8,508 nt of DNA from Flavobacteriaceae bacterium (GCA_018608735.1 JABAYZ010000286.1:1-8508); one strand, 5' to 3'. Shown: positions 1-6,968, counted from the first letter of the stretch. Made by a program: numbers and translations. Notes: generated by a model from the letters alone, not told the origin.

Positions 1-34
1 CACCAATAATTCCTATTTGTGCTTTTATTTTCAT
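1..34 (-). CDS. pobA: 5' end of probable 4-hydroxybenzoate 3-monooxygenase (partial, runs off the window)
   Basis: Only the first 11 codons are present, reading MKIKAQIGIIG, followed by a codon beginning with G. This is a basic start leading into a hydrophobic beta strand and the first glycine of a Rossmann FAD-binding GxGxxG loop, as at the N-terminus of flavoprotein aromatic hydroxylases. PobA converts 4-hydroxybenzoate to protocatechuate, the substrate of the other genes in this unit, and that context is what makes pobA the best name. The ATG lies 7 bases after the stop of the pcaD-pcaC fusion, so it is surely in the same transcript. A GTG immediately before the ATG (35-37) is an alternative start. 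The identity is an inference from 11 residues plus context; another FAD-dependent hydroxylase is possible. Confidence 0.55.
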   Translation of the reverse strand, partial: MKIKAQIGIIG

Positions 35-41
35 CACAATT

Positions 42-1178
42 TTATTCTTTATAATTTAATGCTAGTTCTTCAAAAACTGCTTCTGCGGCATGTATGGCAT
101 CGTTCGCAGCAGGCAGACCACAATAAATACCTGATTGAAGAATCACTTCTTTAATTTCTTTAACCGTTACGCCATTATTAAAAGCAGCTTTTACATGCAT
201 TTTAAATTCTGCTTTTCTGTTTAGTGGAATCAACATTGAAAGTGTGATCAAGCTTCGGGTGTGCTTAGATAAGCCTGGTCGCGTCCAAATCTCTCCCCAT
301 GCATAGTTTGAAATAAATTCTTGAAAATCGCTATTGAATTCATTCTTATTTTGATTTGCAGCATCTACATGGGTGTTTCCTAAAACGGTACGGCGTACGT
401 GCATCCCCCTGTCCACTGTTTCTTTCCCAACAAGAAAATCAATCAAGGTATCCGCATATTCGATGGGTAATTCTGTGCTTGGTAAATGCCTAGCAGGGAA
501 TACTTTTAGTTTTGCATTTGGAATCTCTTTTTGCAAGCCTTCCGCTTGAACTACATTGGTCACAGCATCTTCATCTCCAGTAATGATGAGTGTTTCCACG
601 GTAATTTTTTTGATGTCTGACCTGAAATCTGCAGCACCTATGGCACTGCAACAAGCGGTATATCCCAATGTTTTATTTGCTAAAAAAAGTTCTTTCATTT
701 GAGCTACGCGAGCTGGGTTTGTTTTATGATAAGAAGTGGTAAACCATTTTTCCATAGTACCATCTACAATAGCCCGCATCCCCTGTTCGTTGATGGTGAT
801 ACTGCGTTCGTTCCAGTTTTCTGCTGTACCAATTTTCGAATCGGTATTGCTGAGGATCAATTTGTGTAATCTATCGGGATGGTGAATACCTAGATACTGA
901 CCTATCAATCCGCCCATAGACAATCCACAGAAATATACTTTATCAATATTTAATTGATCCAAAAGCGATATAACATCTTGACCCAGCCTTTCAATGGTAT
1001 ATGGCCCCTCAGTCAATTCACTTTGTCCGTGTCCGCGGGTATCGTATTGCAATACTCTAAAATAGGGCAATAAGAGGGGAACTAGTTCGTCCCACATGGT
1101 TAGATCGGCTCCTAAAGAATTGGAGAACATCAGTACGGGACTATTTGGGGTTCCTTGTATTTTATAATTAGTTTTCAT
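42..1178 (-). CDS. pcaL: 3-oxoadipate enol-lactonase / 4-carboxymuconolactone decarboxylase fusion (PcaD-PcaC)
   Basis: This bifunctional cytoplasmic enzyme has 378 residues. Residues 1 to about 252 are an alpha/beta hydrolase: nucleophile elbow GLSMGG with Ser87, acid at Asp202 or Asp204 in TGDEDAVT, and His231 in ARHLPS. Residues about 257-378 are a carboxymuconolactone decarboxylase domain, opening with RGMHVRRTVLGNTHVD and carrying YAWGEIWTRPGLS (292-304), the AAFNNGV stretch and the Tyr-Cys pair 352-353. The C-terminal half decarboxylates 4-carboxymuconolactone and the N-terminal half hydrolyses the enol-lactone to 3-oxoadipate, so two consecutive steps sit in one chain. The same D-C order is known in actinobacterial PcaL; separate pcaC and pcaD genes are the proteobacterial norm. 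It lies 21 bp after vanB and 7 bp before pobA. Both domains look intact. The start ATG has only an A-rich leader, as do its neighbours. Confidence 0.93.
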   Translation of the reverse strand: MKTNYKIQGTPNSPVLMFSNSLGADLTMWDELVPLLLPYFRVLQYDTRGHGQSELTEGPYTIERLGQDVISLLDQLNIDKVYFCGLSMGGLIGQYLGIHHPDRLHKLILSNTDSKIGTAENWNERSITINEQGMRAIVDGTMEKWFTTSYHKTNPARVAQMKELFLANKTLGYTACCSAIGAADFRSDIKKITVETLIITGDEDAVTNVVQAEGLQKEIPNAKLKVFPARHLPSTELPIEYADTLIDFLVGKETVDRGMHVRRTVLGNTHVDAANQNKNEFNSDFQEFISNYAWGEIWTRPGLSKHTRSLITLSMLIPLNRKAEFKMHVKAAFNNGVTVKEIKEVILQSGIYCGLPAANDAIHAAEAVFEELALNYKE

Positions 1179-1199
1179 TTTTATTTTCAGTCTTTAATA

Positions 1200-2186
1200 T
1201 TAAATGTTGCTTCTGTAAGCGGTGTCAATTACTACGTGTCCGTTAGCAACTCTGCTTACGCAAGCGCACATTTTTGAGTTTTTACTTTTTTCTTCTTCAC
1301 TAAAAAATAAATCACGGTGGTCTATATCACCAGTATATTCTATAATATCAACTTGACATAAGCCACATTCTCCTTTTTTGCAATCGTACATGATTTCTAA
1401 ATCTTCTTCTTCTTCTAAAGCTTGTAATAAGGTTTGGTTTTCGCCTACAACTAATTCTTTATTAAAACGTGGAATTTTTACTTTAAAATTTTGTGGTGCA
1501 AATAAGCCAGAAGCTCCAAATGTTTCAAAATGTAAATGTGTATTTTCAAAAGGATTAGCTTCCCAAGTTTTGCGAACACTGTTCATAAGTAACAAGGGGC
1601 CGCATAGGTATATGTGTGTCTGGTTATTTGCTAAAGTGTTTAGTTTGTTCATATCAAAATACCCGCTTTCGTCACTGTAATGTAATTCTAGTCTATCACC
1701 TAAAAGTGTTTTTAAATGTTCTATAAAAGGCATTTCTTCTTTGTTTTTACCTAAATATAACATTCGTAAACTGATGTCTTTTCTTGAGCACAATTGCTCT
1801 GCCATACCTAATATTGGTGTGATTCCAATACCTCCAGTAATAAGTAAATAATCATTGGCATTGTATTTTAATTCGAAATGATTGGTAGGCTGAGAGATTT
1901 TTATTTGATTTCCTTTTTTTAAAGACCACATATAGTTTGATCCACCACGACTAGAGGGTAGACGTTTTACAGCAATGGTGTAAGGCTGTTTTTGTTGATA
2001 TTGACCTACTAACGAGTAACTACGAATTTCTGTAACTCCATTTATTAAAATAGAAACGTCTATATGTGAGCCAACAGTAAAATTTTTAACTCCATTTTCT
2101 GGAGTTAACTGTATTTTCATGACATTGTTAGCTATTAATTCGGTATTAATAATGGTGGCGTTTACCCAAGTGTTTCTGTAGCGCAT
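1200..2186 (-). CDS. vanB: vanillate O-demethylase reductase subunit (FMN / 2Fe-2S ferredoxin-type oxidoreductase)
   Basis: The 328-residue protein passes electrons from NAD(P)H to the Rieske oxygenase VanA encoded just upstream. Domain order is that of the phthalate dioxygenase reductase family. The flavin domain has RSYSL (55-59), the nucleotide domain has TGGIGITPI (117-125) and CGP (195-197), and a C-terminal plant-type 2Fe-2S domain has Cys269, Cys274 and Cys277 (CKKGECGLC) plus Cys309 in CACVSR. Length is close to the usual 315-325. The start ATG overlaps a TAA (TAATG at 2184-2188) that ends the original vanA frame, a coupled arrangement. An in-frame TGA lies a few codons upstream, which limits alternative starts. 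A run of four GAA codons (Glu258-261) lies just before the iron-sulfur loop. The family is sure; vanillate as substrate is inferred from the VanA pairing and the pca context. Confidence 0.88.
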   Translation of the reverse strand: MRYRNTWVNATIINTELIANNVMKIQLTPENGVKNFTVGSHIDVSILINGVTEIRSYSLVGQYQQKQPYTIAVKRLPSSRGGSNYMWSLKKGNQIKISQPTNHFELKYNANDYLLITGGIGITPILGMAEQLCSRKDISLRMLYLGKNKEEMPFIEHLKTLLGDRLELHYSDESGYFDMNKLNTLANNQTHIYLCGPLLLMNSVRKTWEANPFENTHLHFETFGASGLFAPQNFKVKIPRFNKELVVGENQTLLQALEEEEDLEIMYDCKKGECGLCQVDIIEYTGDIDHRDLFFSEEEKSKNSKMCACVSRVANGHVVIDTAYRSNI

Positions 2187-2236
2187 TAGTCTTGATTTTC
2201 GTTTTCAACCATTTTGTCTGTAATTCTTCGAGCCTA
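2186..2236 (-). pseudogene. vanA: C-terminal tail of vanA separated by the amber codon
   Basis: This segment consists of TAG followed by 15 sense codons (ARRITDKMVENENQD) and TAA, all in the vanA frame. The residues, starting with an Ala-Arg-Arg after a probable Gln position, fit the C-terminal helix of VanA-type oxygenases as I remember it (NIDAG..Q.RR). The terminal TAA overlaps the vanB ATG as TAATG, the normal form of translational coupling between adjacent subunit genes. A single C-to-T change of CAG would create this TAG. The segment is best read as the severed tail of vanA and not as leader DNA. Confidence 0.75.
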
Positions 2237-3253
2237 CATGGCACCAGCATCTATATTTAAATTATAAAATTCTCGTGTTGGATTTGTGTTTATAGCTCTC
2301 TGTTGTGCTTCAAGAATATCTTCGTCTTGCGCAAATATGGAAGCTACACCATTTTTTAGTTCGGTGGTATTGCTTTGATCTTTAATATTGTAGTTTCTGC
2401 TAAAAGCCCAAAAATAATAGCAGGTTTGATTGGTTGAAGGTGTAATGGTGTTTAAAACATAACCATTTACACCTTGAGAACGGTCACCCTCTGGCGCACC
2501 AGTTCCGGCAATGGCAACCCCAACATCAATATTTACCGTACATGGTGCTTCAAATTTTATAATTTGCCAACGATCAACTAGATCATCATGTTTGATTATT
2601 TTATTTAATTGACCATGCCAAAATGGGGGAGGTTTTATACCCTTCATCCAACGAGTTACTGTAGCTGTATGTTCATCATAATGCACATCAAAAGGTGCTT
2701 CGGCTACATTTCTATCACCAATACTTCCAGCATGAACAAAAGTCTCATGCGTTAGGTCCATTAAATTATCCACTACTAATCTATAGTTGCATTTAACTTC
2801 TATCATTTTTCCATCACCTGCCCATTCTGGATCATTATTCCAATGCATATCTGGTATTTTACTGTTGTCTGCAACAGCAGGGTCACCCATCCAAACCCAA
2901 ATAAAACGATGTTTCTCTACAGCAGGATATGAACGTACGCAAGCAGAAGGATTAATGGTTTCTTGAGAGGGCATATAGGTGCATTGTCCTTCGTTGTTAA
3001 ATTCTAATCCATGATAACCACAAACAACTGTATCTCCTCGTAATTTTCCTTTGGATAACGGAAGTAGACGATGCCAACAAGCATCTTCTAAAACTACAGG
3101 AGTGCCATCATTTTTACGATAAAGTACTAAGGGTTTATTACAAATGGTTCTTGGTAATAACTCATGTTTTAATTCTACATCCCACGCTACTGCATACCAA
3201 GCATTCATCGGGAAAGATTCATTCATAGTGAATGTTGTGGTGTTTTTAGTCAT
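2234..3253 (-). CDS. vanA: vanillate O-demethylase oxygenase subunit (Rieske non-heme iron), ending at an in-frame amber codon
   Basis: As read, the protein has 339 residues. The Rieske cluster ligands are Cys59-x-His61 (CWHR) and Cys78-x2-His81 (CGYH). The mononuclear iron site is NLMDLTHETFVH, with Asn163, Asp166, His169 and His174, and the third ligand is probably Asp310 in AQDEDILEAQQ. With VanB it would demethylate vanillate to protocatechuate and formaldehyde. The reading frame ends LNIDAGAM then TAG (2234-2236), but the next 15 codons in the same frame (ARRITDKMVENENQD) resemble the conserved VanA tail after NIDAG, and TAA then follows. With the tail the protein would be 355 residues, the usual VanA size. 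All metal ligands precede the stop, so partial function is possible. It lies 35 bp after pcaB. Other Rieske aromatic O-demethylases cannot be excluded for substrate. I chose the ATG at 3253; MNAWYAVAWD at residues 16-25 is the family's usual N-terminal motif. Confidence 0.85.
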   Translation of the reverse strand: MTKNTTTFTMNESFPMNAWYAVAWDVELKHELLPRTICNKPLVLYRKNDGTPVVLEDACWHRLLPLSKGKLRGDTVVCGYHGLEFNNEGQCTYMPSQETINPSACVRSYPAVEKHRFIWVWMGDPAVADNSKIPDMHWNNDPEWAGDGKMIEVKCNYRLVVDNLMDLTHETFVHAGSIGDRNVAEAPFDVHYDEHTATVTRWMKGIKPPPFWHGQLNKIIKHDDLVDRWQIIKFEAPCTVNIDVGVAIAGTGAPEGDRSQGVNGYVLNTITPSTNQTCYYFWAFSRNYNIKDQSNTTELKNGVASIFAQDEDILEAQQRAINTNPTREFYNLNIDAGAM

Positions 3254-3288
3254 TTTATTTAGTTTTAAGCTGTAGTTCTTAATAAAGT

Positions 3289-4599
3289 TTAAGAATAATT
3301 ATTTATAATTTTTTCAACCCATTTTATACTATTCCCAATAGCATTTTCAGGTTGAAATAGTTCGTCTATATTATCTATTTCAGGGTGTGTTTCTATAATT
3401 ATTTGTTTTAAATGTTTTCCTTCAGAAATAGCCTGTTTACATGCTTTTTTTACGGCTTCGTGGGCCGGCATTTTCCCAATTGATTTTGACAATTGTAAGG
3501 ATACTATTTCAGCATAAATGAGTCCTTTTGTAATTTCAATATTCTGCAACATACGTTCTTTATTTACCTCTAAGTTGGTAATCACATCCACCGATTTTTC
3601 TAGAGAACCAGCGGTTAAATTCATTAATTGGGCGAGGGTCTCCCACTCTGAATGCCATAGCCCGGCAGAGCGTTCGTGCTCTTGCGGTAGGGCGCTGAGC
3701 ATGGTACTTACCAAGCCAGGTGTTCGGGTCGCATTACTTAGGACCAAGGCACAACCTACTGGATTCCTTTTGTGGGGCATGGTACTGGAGCCTCCTTTCC
3801 CTTCAGCGGCCCCTTCAAAGACTTCGCCTATTTCGGTTTGCATTAAAAGAGAGATGTCTTTAGCAATTTTCCCTAATGAACCCGATAAAACTCCTAAAAA
3901 AGCTGCGAATTCTGATAAACTGTCACGTTGCGATTGCCATGGAAACGATACCTCTAATTTTAAGTTTTTGGCAAATGCCTCTTGTACAGCTTCTGTAATA
4001 TTTGCATTTCCACTTCCCACTGCTCCGCCTAGTTGAATGCAATAGAGTCGTTTTTTTATCTCGGAAAGCCTACTTTTAGTTCGGGATATGCTTTGCAGCC
4101 ATCCTGCTGTTTTTATGCCAAAGGTTAAAGGTTTGGCTTGTTGTAAAAGGGTTCGGCCTATCATGAGGGTTTTTACATGAGTTTTGGTCATGCTAACCAA
4201 TACTTTTTCCAACGAATTTAATTTGTTTTCTAGCCAAATTACATATTCTTTAATTGTAAGAATAGTTGCTGTATCGATTATGTCTTGACTCGTTGCTCCT
4301 AGATGCACATATTTTGAAGCTTCAAAATCACGATTTTTAATCACCTTTGTTAATTGTCTTACTAAAGGAATGGCAACATTACCCCCTAATACAACCTCAT
4401 TTTTTAAGGAAATGGTATCAATAGCATCTACTCTGCAACAATCTGATATTATTTTAGCAGCTGTTTGTGGGATAATCCCTACCTCTGCTTGGGCATTTGC
4501 TAAGGATGCCTCTACCCGTAATAGTTTTGCTACGGCTTCCTGATCTGAAAACAGATCGGTTAATTCATTGGTATAAAAGGTTTCGGAATATAAGGACAT
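3289..4599 (-). CDS. pcaB: 3-carboxy-cis,cis-muconate cycloisomerase
   Basis: The 436-residue cytoplasmic enzyme belongs to the fumarase/aspartase/adenylosuccinate lyase superfamily and is expected to be a homotetramer. It converts 3-carboxy-cis,cis-muconate, the PcaHG product, to 4-carboxymuconolactone. Visible signatures are HLGATSQDIIDT (99-110), GRTLLQQAKP (148-157) and the superfamily signature GSSTMPHKRNP (270-280). The C-terminal part continues as helices. Length agrees with bacterial PcaB (about 400-450). Adenylosuccinate lyase is the main look-alike, but GATSQD, LLQQA and the place between pcaG and vanA point to PcaB. It begins 15 bp after pcaG ends, so it is in the same operon. Its central part is GC-richer than the vanA gene that follows. 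Confidence 0.93.
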   Translation of the reverse strand: MSLYSETFYTNELTDLFSDQEAVAKLLRVEASLANAQAEVGIIPQTAAKIISDCCRVDAIDTISLKNEVVLGGNVAIPLVRQLTKVIKNRDFEASKYVHLGATSQDIIDTATILTIKEYVIWLENKLNSLEKVLVSMTKTHVKTLMIGRTLLQQAKPLTFGIKTAGWLQSISRTKSRLSEIKKRLYCIQLGGAVGSGNANITEAVQEAFAKNLKLEVSFPWQSQRDSLSEFAAFLGVLSGSLGKIAKDISLLMQTEIGEVFEGAAEGKGGSSTMPHKRNPVGCALVLSNATRTPGLVSTMLSALPQEHERSAGLWHSEWETLAQLMNLTAGSLEKSVDVITNLEVNKERMLQNIEITKGLIYAEIVSLQLSKSIGKMPAHEAVKKACKQAISEGKHLKQIIIETHPEIDNIDELFQPENAIGNSIKWVEKIINNYS

Positions 4600-4614
4600 C
4601 TGGTAATTCGTGTT

Positions 4615-5166
4615 TTAAACTTTAAAAAATACGGTTTCGTTATCGCCCTGCATATGAATATTAAATTCATAGCTACTCCCTTTTTGTTGAGCAATTAAGG
4701 TTTTTCTGCGGTCTTCTGGAATACTAGTAAGAACTTCGTCGGTTGTGTTTAATTGAGTTTCATCTGAAAAGTAAATTCTTGTATACGAATGGAGGAGCTG
4801 GCCACGCATAAACAGAATCACATTGATATATGGGGCCGCTCCGTTAATTCCTTTTGGTTTGACCGTTGTAAAGGTAAATGAATTTCCATCCTCGGTCCCT
4901 GTTCCATAGCGGCCAAAGAGTTGTTGCTCACCATCGTCTTGCCATAATTCAATCATAGCGTCTTCTATGGAAACACCTTCGCCGTCATAGATAGTTCCTT
5001 TTATTTGAATGTGCTCTGATACTTCCTTTGTGTCTACCATCTGACCATTTACTAATGATGGAAAATCATAGCCATATTGACTAGGTGTTAAACCATAGGC
5101 GAAAAAAGGGCCAATGGTTTGAGAAGGGGTTTGTCTTTTTGAGATGTCTTTTTTGTTCATAATCAT
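4615..5166 (-). CDS. pcaG: protocatechuate 3,4-dioxygenase, alpha subunit
   Basis: The 183-residue alpha chain of the intradiol dioxygenase pairs with PcaH. Family landmarks in order are TPSQTIGPFFAYGL (13-26), IELWQDDGE (72-80), APYINVILFMRG (111-122), TRIYF (129-133) and a C-terminal HMQGDNETVFF (171-181). As expected for an alpha chain, it lacks the Tyr/Tyr/His/His iron set found in the beta chain; it helps shape the active site. Its ATG overlaps the pcaH TGA by 4 bases (ATGA at 5163-5166), which supports the first of two possible starts (Met1; Met3 at 5158-5160 is the other) and coupled, equimolar translation. Length is slightly short of the usual 190-200 but no motif is missing. Confidence 0.95.
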   Translation of the reverse strand: MIMNKKDISKRQTPSQTIGPFFAYGLTPSQYGYDFPSLVNGQMVDTKEVSEHIQIKGTIYDGEGVSIEDAMIELWQDDGEQQLFGRYGTGTEDGNSFTFTTVKPKGINGAAPYINVILFMRGQLLHSYTRIYFSDETQLNTTDEVLTSIPEDRRKTLIAQQKGSSYEFNIHMQGDNETVFFKV

Positions 5167-5870
5167 TGGTTTTCAAATGGGGTTGCCTTGTGGCCTCTCA
5201 AAACAATATCGAAACGATATCCTAACGCAAAATCGGGCTCTGTGACATTTAAATCAAAGTCAGAGATCAACAATTCTCTTCCTTTAGGAGGCACTGCGTT
5301 AAATATGGGGTCAAAGGGGAATAAGGGATCATTAGGGAAATACATTTGTGTAATCAAACGGCTAGAGATCGCAGTACCGAATAAGGATAAATGGATATGG
5401 GCTGGCCGCCACGCATTGTGATGGTTCCCCCAAGGGTATGCCCCCGGTTTGATAGTATAAAACTTATAATTTCCCATTTTGTCGGTAAGGCAACGTCCTG
5501 TGCCTAAAAAATTAGGATCTAAAGGGGCGTTGTGTTGATCTACTTTATGGACATATCTACCGGCAGAATTGGCCTGCCAAATTTCAATCAGGGTGTTTGG
5601 AATGGGATGTCCTTTTTCATTGGTCACCTTGCCATGAACGACTATACGTTCTCCAATAGGCTCTCCTTTTTTAATGGAGTTTTTGGTGAGATCATGATCC
5701 AAGGCACCTAGACTATAGTCATTAAAAAGCGGTCCCGTTGTTTGTGACAAAGACTCCTTTTGAATTAGTAAGGGCTTTGTTGGGGCCCTTAAGAGAGTAG
5801 ATTTATAAGTGGTGTCTAAATAGGGTGGATGAACTTCTTCATCAAAACCAATGTGTTTGCCTATACTCAT
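5163..5870 (-). CDS. pcaH: protocatechuate 3,4-dioxygenase, beta subunit
   Basis: The 235-residue beta chain carries the catalytic Fe(III) and cleaves protocatechuate between the hydroxyls to 3-carboxy-cis,cis-muconate. By alignment from memory to the Pseudomonas beta chain, the iron ligands are Tyr106 (GRY), Tyr145 (KPGAYPW), His158 and His160 (WRPAHIH), with the conserved active-site Arg155. The spacing 106 to 145 to 158 to 160 is the same as 408/447/460/462 in Pseudomonas. Other family marks are APLDPNFLGTGRCLTD (115-130), ITQMYFPNDPLFP (173-185) and the end YRFDIVLRG (218-226). It is the first gene of the minus-strand unit, facing the AT-rich divergent region shared with the AraC-type regulator. 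It overlaps pcaG by 4 bases. All catalytic residues are present. Confidence 0.96.
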   Translation of the reverse strand: MSIGKHIGFDEEVHPPYLDTTYKSTLLRAPTKPLLIQKESLSQTTGPLFNDYSLGALDHDLTKNSIKKGEPIGERIVVHGKVTNEKGHPIPNTLIEIWQANSAGRYVHKVDQHNAPLDPNFLGTGRCLTDKMGNYKFYTIKPGAYPWGNHHNAWRPAHIHLSLFGTAISSRLITQMYFPNDPLFPFDPIFNAVPPKGRELLISDFDLNVTEPDFALGYRFDIVLRGHKATPFENQ

Positions 5871-6069
5871 AATGCACAGTTTTAAAATTAAACTAATTTA
5901 CTGATGAAGGGGCAGTAGGTATTGGATAAATTAAAAATTATATTGTACAAAATAAACTTAAATAATTTAAATAGAAATTATTTTTTAAATATATTTAAAT
6001 TAATTTGCTGTAAATTAGATGTTTAAATTTATTTTCAAAATATATATTTCTTGTTAAAAATACACATTT
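5871..6069. promoter_or_regulatory. divergent intergenic region between pcaH and the AraC-type regulator
   Basis: This 199-bp gap must contain the promoters for the minus-strand catabolic unit and the plus-strand regulator, because nothing else separates the divergent starts. It is very AT-rich, most strongly from about 5930 to 6069. I found no exact TAnnTTTG on either strand. The nearest for the regulator is TATATTTC at 6043-6050 (7 of 8) without a matching upstream TTG at the usual distance. No short ORF or RNA structure with a convincing stem is visible. Promoter activity here is inferred from gene layout. Confidence 0.6.
5960..5999. promoter_or_regulatory. abutting AT-only dyads, candidate operator
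   Basis: Two dyads sit back to back. The first has 9-bp perfect arms, AAATAATTT (5960-5968) and AAATTATTT (5975-5983), around a 6-bp spacer. The second is a perfect 16-bp palindrome, TTTAAATATATTTAAA (5984-5999). The heptamer TTTAAAT occurs at 5966, 5984, 5994 and again at 6022. The place midway between divergent starts is right for an operator. Because the arms are A/T only in A/T-rich DNA, chance is a serious alternative. Confidence 0.3.
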
Positions 6070-6939
6070 ATGAATGATATATTACGATACAGAGGACTTT
6101 ATGGAGACCAGCAGATGCCCTTTGTTCCCGACTTCATTCATATGGAACCTTTACAAGAACGCAGTAAAATATTTGCCTGGGAAATAAAAGAACACTTCCA
6201 CACGGACTTAATTCAATTGTTCATTATTGAATCTAGTTGTGGTCTTGTGTTTTCAGATGGGCAGCAAATCCAGCTCAATGCCCCTTGCTTGGTCACTATA
6301 CCGGCTAATGTGTTGCACGGGTTTCAATTTGAGCCAGAGATAACAGGTCATGTTATTACACTATCGACCTCTTACTTTGCATCGCTCTTTAAAGATAATT
6401 CTTATTTAAACGAAAAAACAAACCTTACTTACACTCCGTTTGAAGAAGCACCCGAACTATTTGAAGAAATTTGTTATTTAAAATCTAAAATACAACGGGA
6501 GATCGTGACAGAAACTCCAGAAAAAATCACTGCGATTAAATACTATTTAGGGTTACTATACCTACAATTGCACCGCAAGAAGTTTACCAATATGACCAAT
6601 GCTTTAGTTTTAAATAATAGAAGCTTAAAGTATTACCAACAGTTTCAAGACTTGATTCGAGAAAATGCACAAAATCAGCTTACTATAAAAGATTTTGCCC
6701 AAAAGATTGGGATTACACAAACGCACCTTAATCGTGTTTGCAAAAAGGTTGCCGAGAAATCTGCATTAAAAGTGGTACAAGACTTCATAATAAACGAAGC
6801 AAAGAAATACCTTTTGAGCACTTCTTATTCTGTGTCAGAGGTTGCTTTTTTTCTCAACTTCAATGACCCTGCCTATTTTAACCGGCTTTTTAAAAAAAGA
6901 GTGGGGGTTTCCCCTGGTGAATTTCGTAAGGGATATTAA
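6070..6939 (+). CDS. AraC-family transcriptional regulator, PobR/HpaA-like
   Basis: The 289-residue regulator has an N-terminal cupin-like sensor (about residues 5-110) and a C-terminal AraC DNA-binding domain (about 187-287). The sensor shows WEIKEHFHTDLIQLF (37-51) with His42 and His44, then APCLVTIPANVLHGF (71-85). This pattern, with LYGD near the start, recalls AraC-type activators of 4-hydroxybenzoate or hydroxyphenylacetate genes (PobR, HpaA). Two helix-turn-helix units follow: LTIKDFAQKIGITQTHLNRV (204-223) and SVSEVAFFLNFNDPAYFNRLF (254-274), ending in the typical VGVSPGEFRK. It is transcribed away from pcaH, so activation of the divergent pca unit is the simplest inference; the ligand (4-hydroxybenzoate, protocatechuate or another aromatic) cannot be read from sequence. 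The ATG at 6070 has an A/T-rich leader and no Shine-Dalgarno sequence. Confidence 0.88.
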   Translation: MNDILRYRGLYGDQQMPFVPDFIHMEPLQERSKIFAWEIKEHFHTDLIQLFIIESSCGLVFSDGQQIQLNAPCLVTIPANVLHGFQFEPEITGHVITLSTSYFASLFKDNSYLNEKTNLTYTPFEEAPELFEEICYLKSKIQREIVTETPEKITAIKYYLGLLYLQLHRKKFTNMTNALVLNNRSLKYYQQFQDLIRENAQNQLTIKDFAQKIGITQTHLNRVCKKVAEKSALKVVQDFIINEAKKYLLSTSYSVSEVAFFLNFNDPAYFNRLFKKRVGVSPGEFRKGY

Positions 6940-6968
6940 TCTGTGTTCTCTCTACAAATTTGACGCTA

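Noticed and set aside
1378..1680. 100-codon open frame on the plus strand
   Set aside because: It is antisense to vanB in a region with intact 2Fe-2S and nucleotide-binding motifs; the low-complexity Ser run comes from the TCT repeat.
2188..2212. Tiny frame ATG GTT GAA ... GAC TAA before vanB as a leader peptide
   Set aside because: It is in the vanA frame and matches the expected vanA C-terminal tail, so the amber-cut tail explains it better than a regulatory leader peptide.
3265..3282. 5-bp stem TTAAG / CTTAA between pcaB and vanA
   Set aside because: The stem is short and A/T-rich with an 8-base loop; it is too weak for a terminator or processing site.
3518..4036. 172-codon open frame on the plus strand
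   Set aside because: It lies wholly antisense to pcaB, whose signature motifs are clear; the translation has no recognisable domain and is a shadow of the coding strand.
5188..5421. 77-codon open frame on the plus strand
   Set aside because: It is antisense to the catalytic region of pcaH, with no motif and no leader of its own.
6904..6914. GGGG-TTT-CCCC hairpin near the end of the AraC-type gene, possible terminator
   Set aside because: It lies inside the coding sequence (VGVSPG) with no following T-run, so an intrinsic terminator is not supported.
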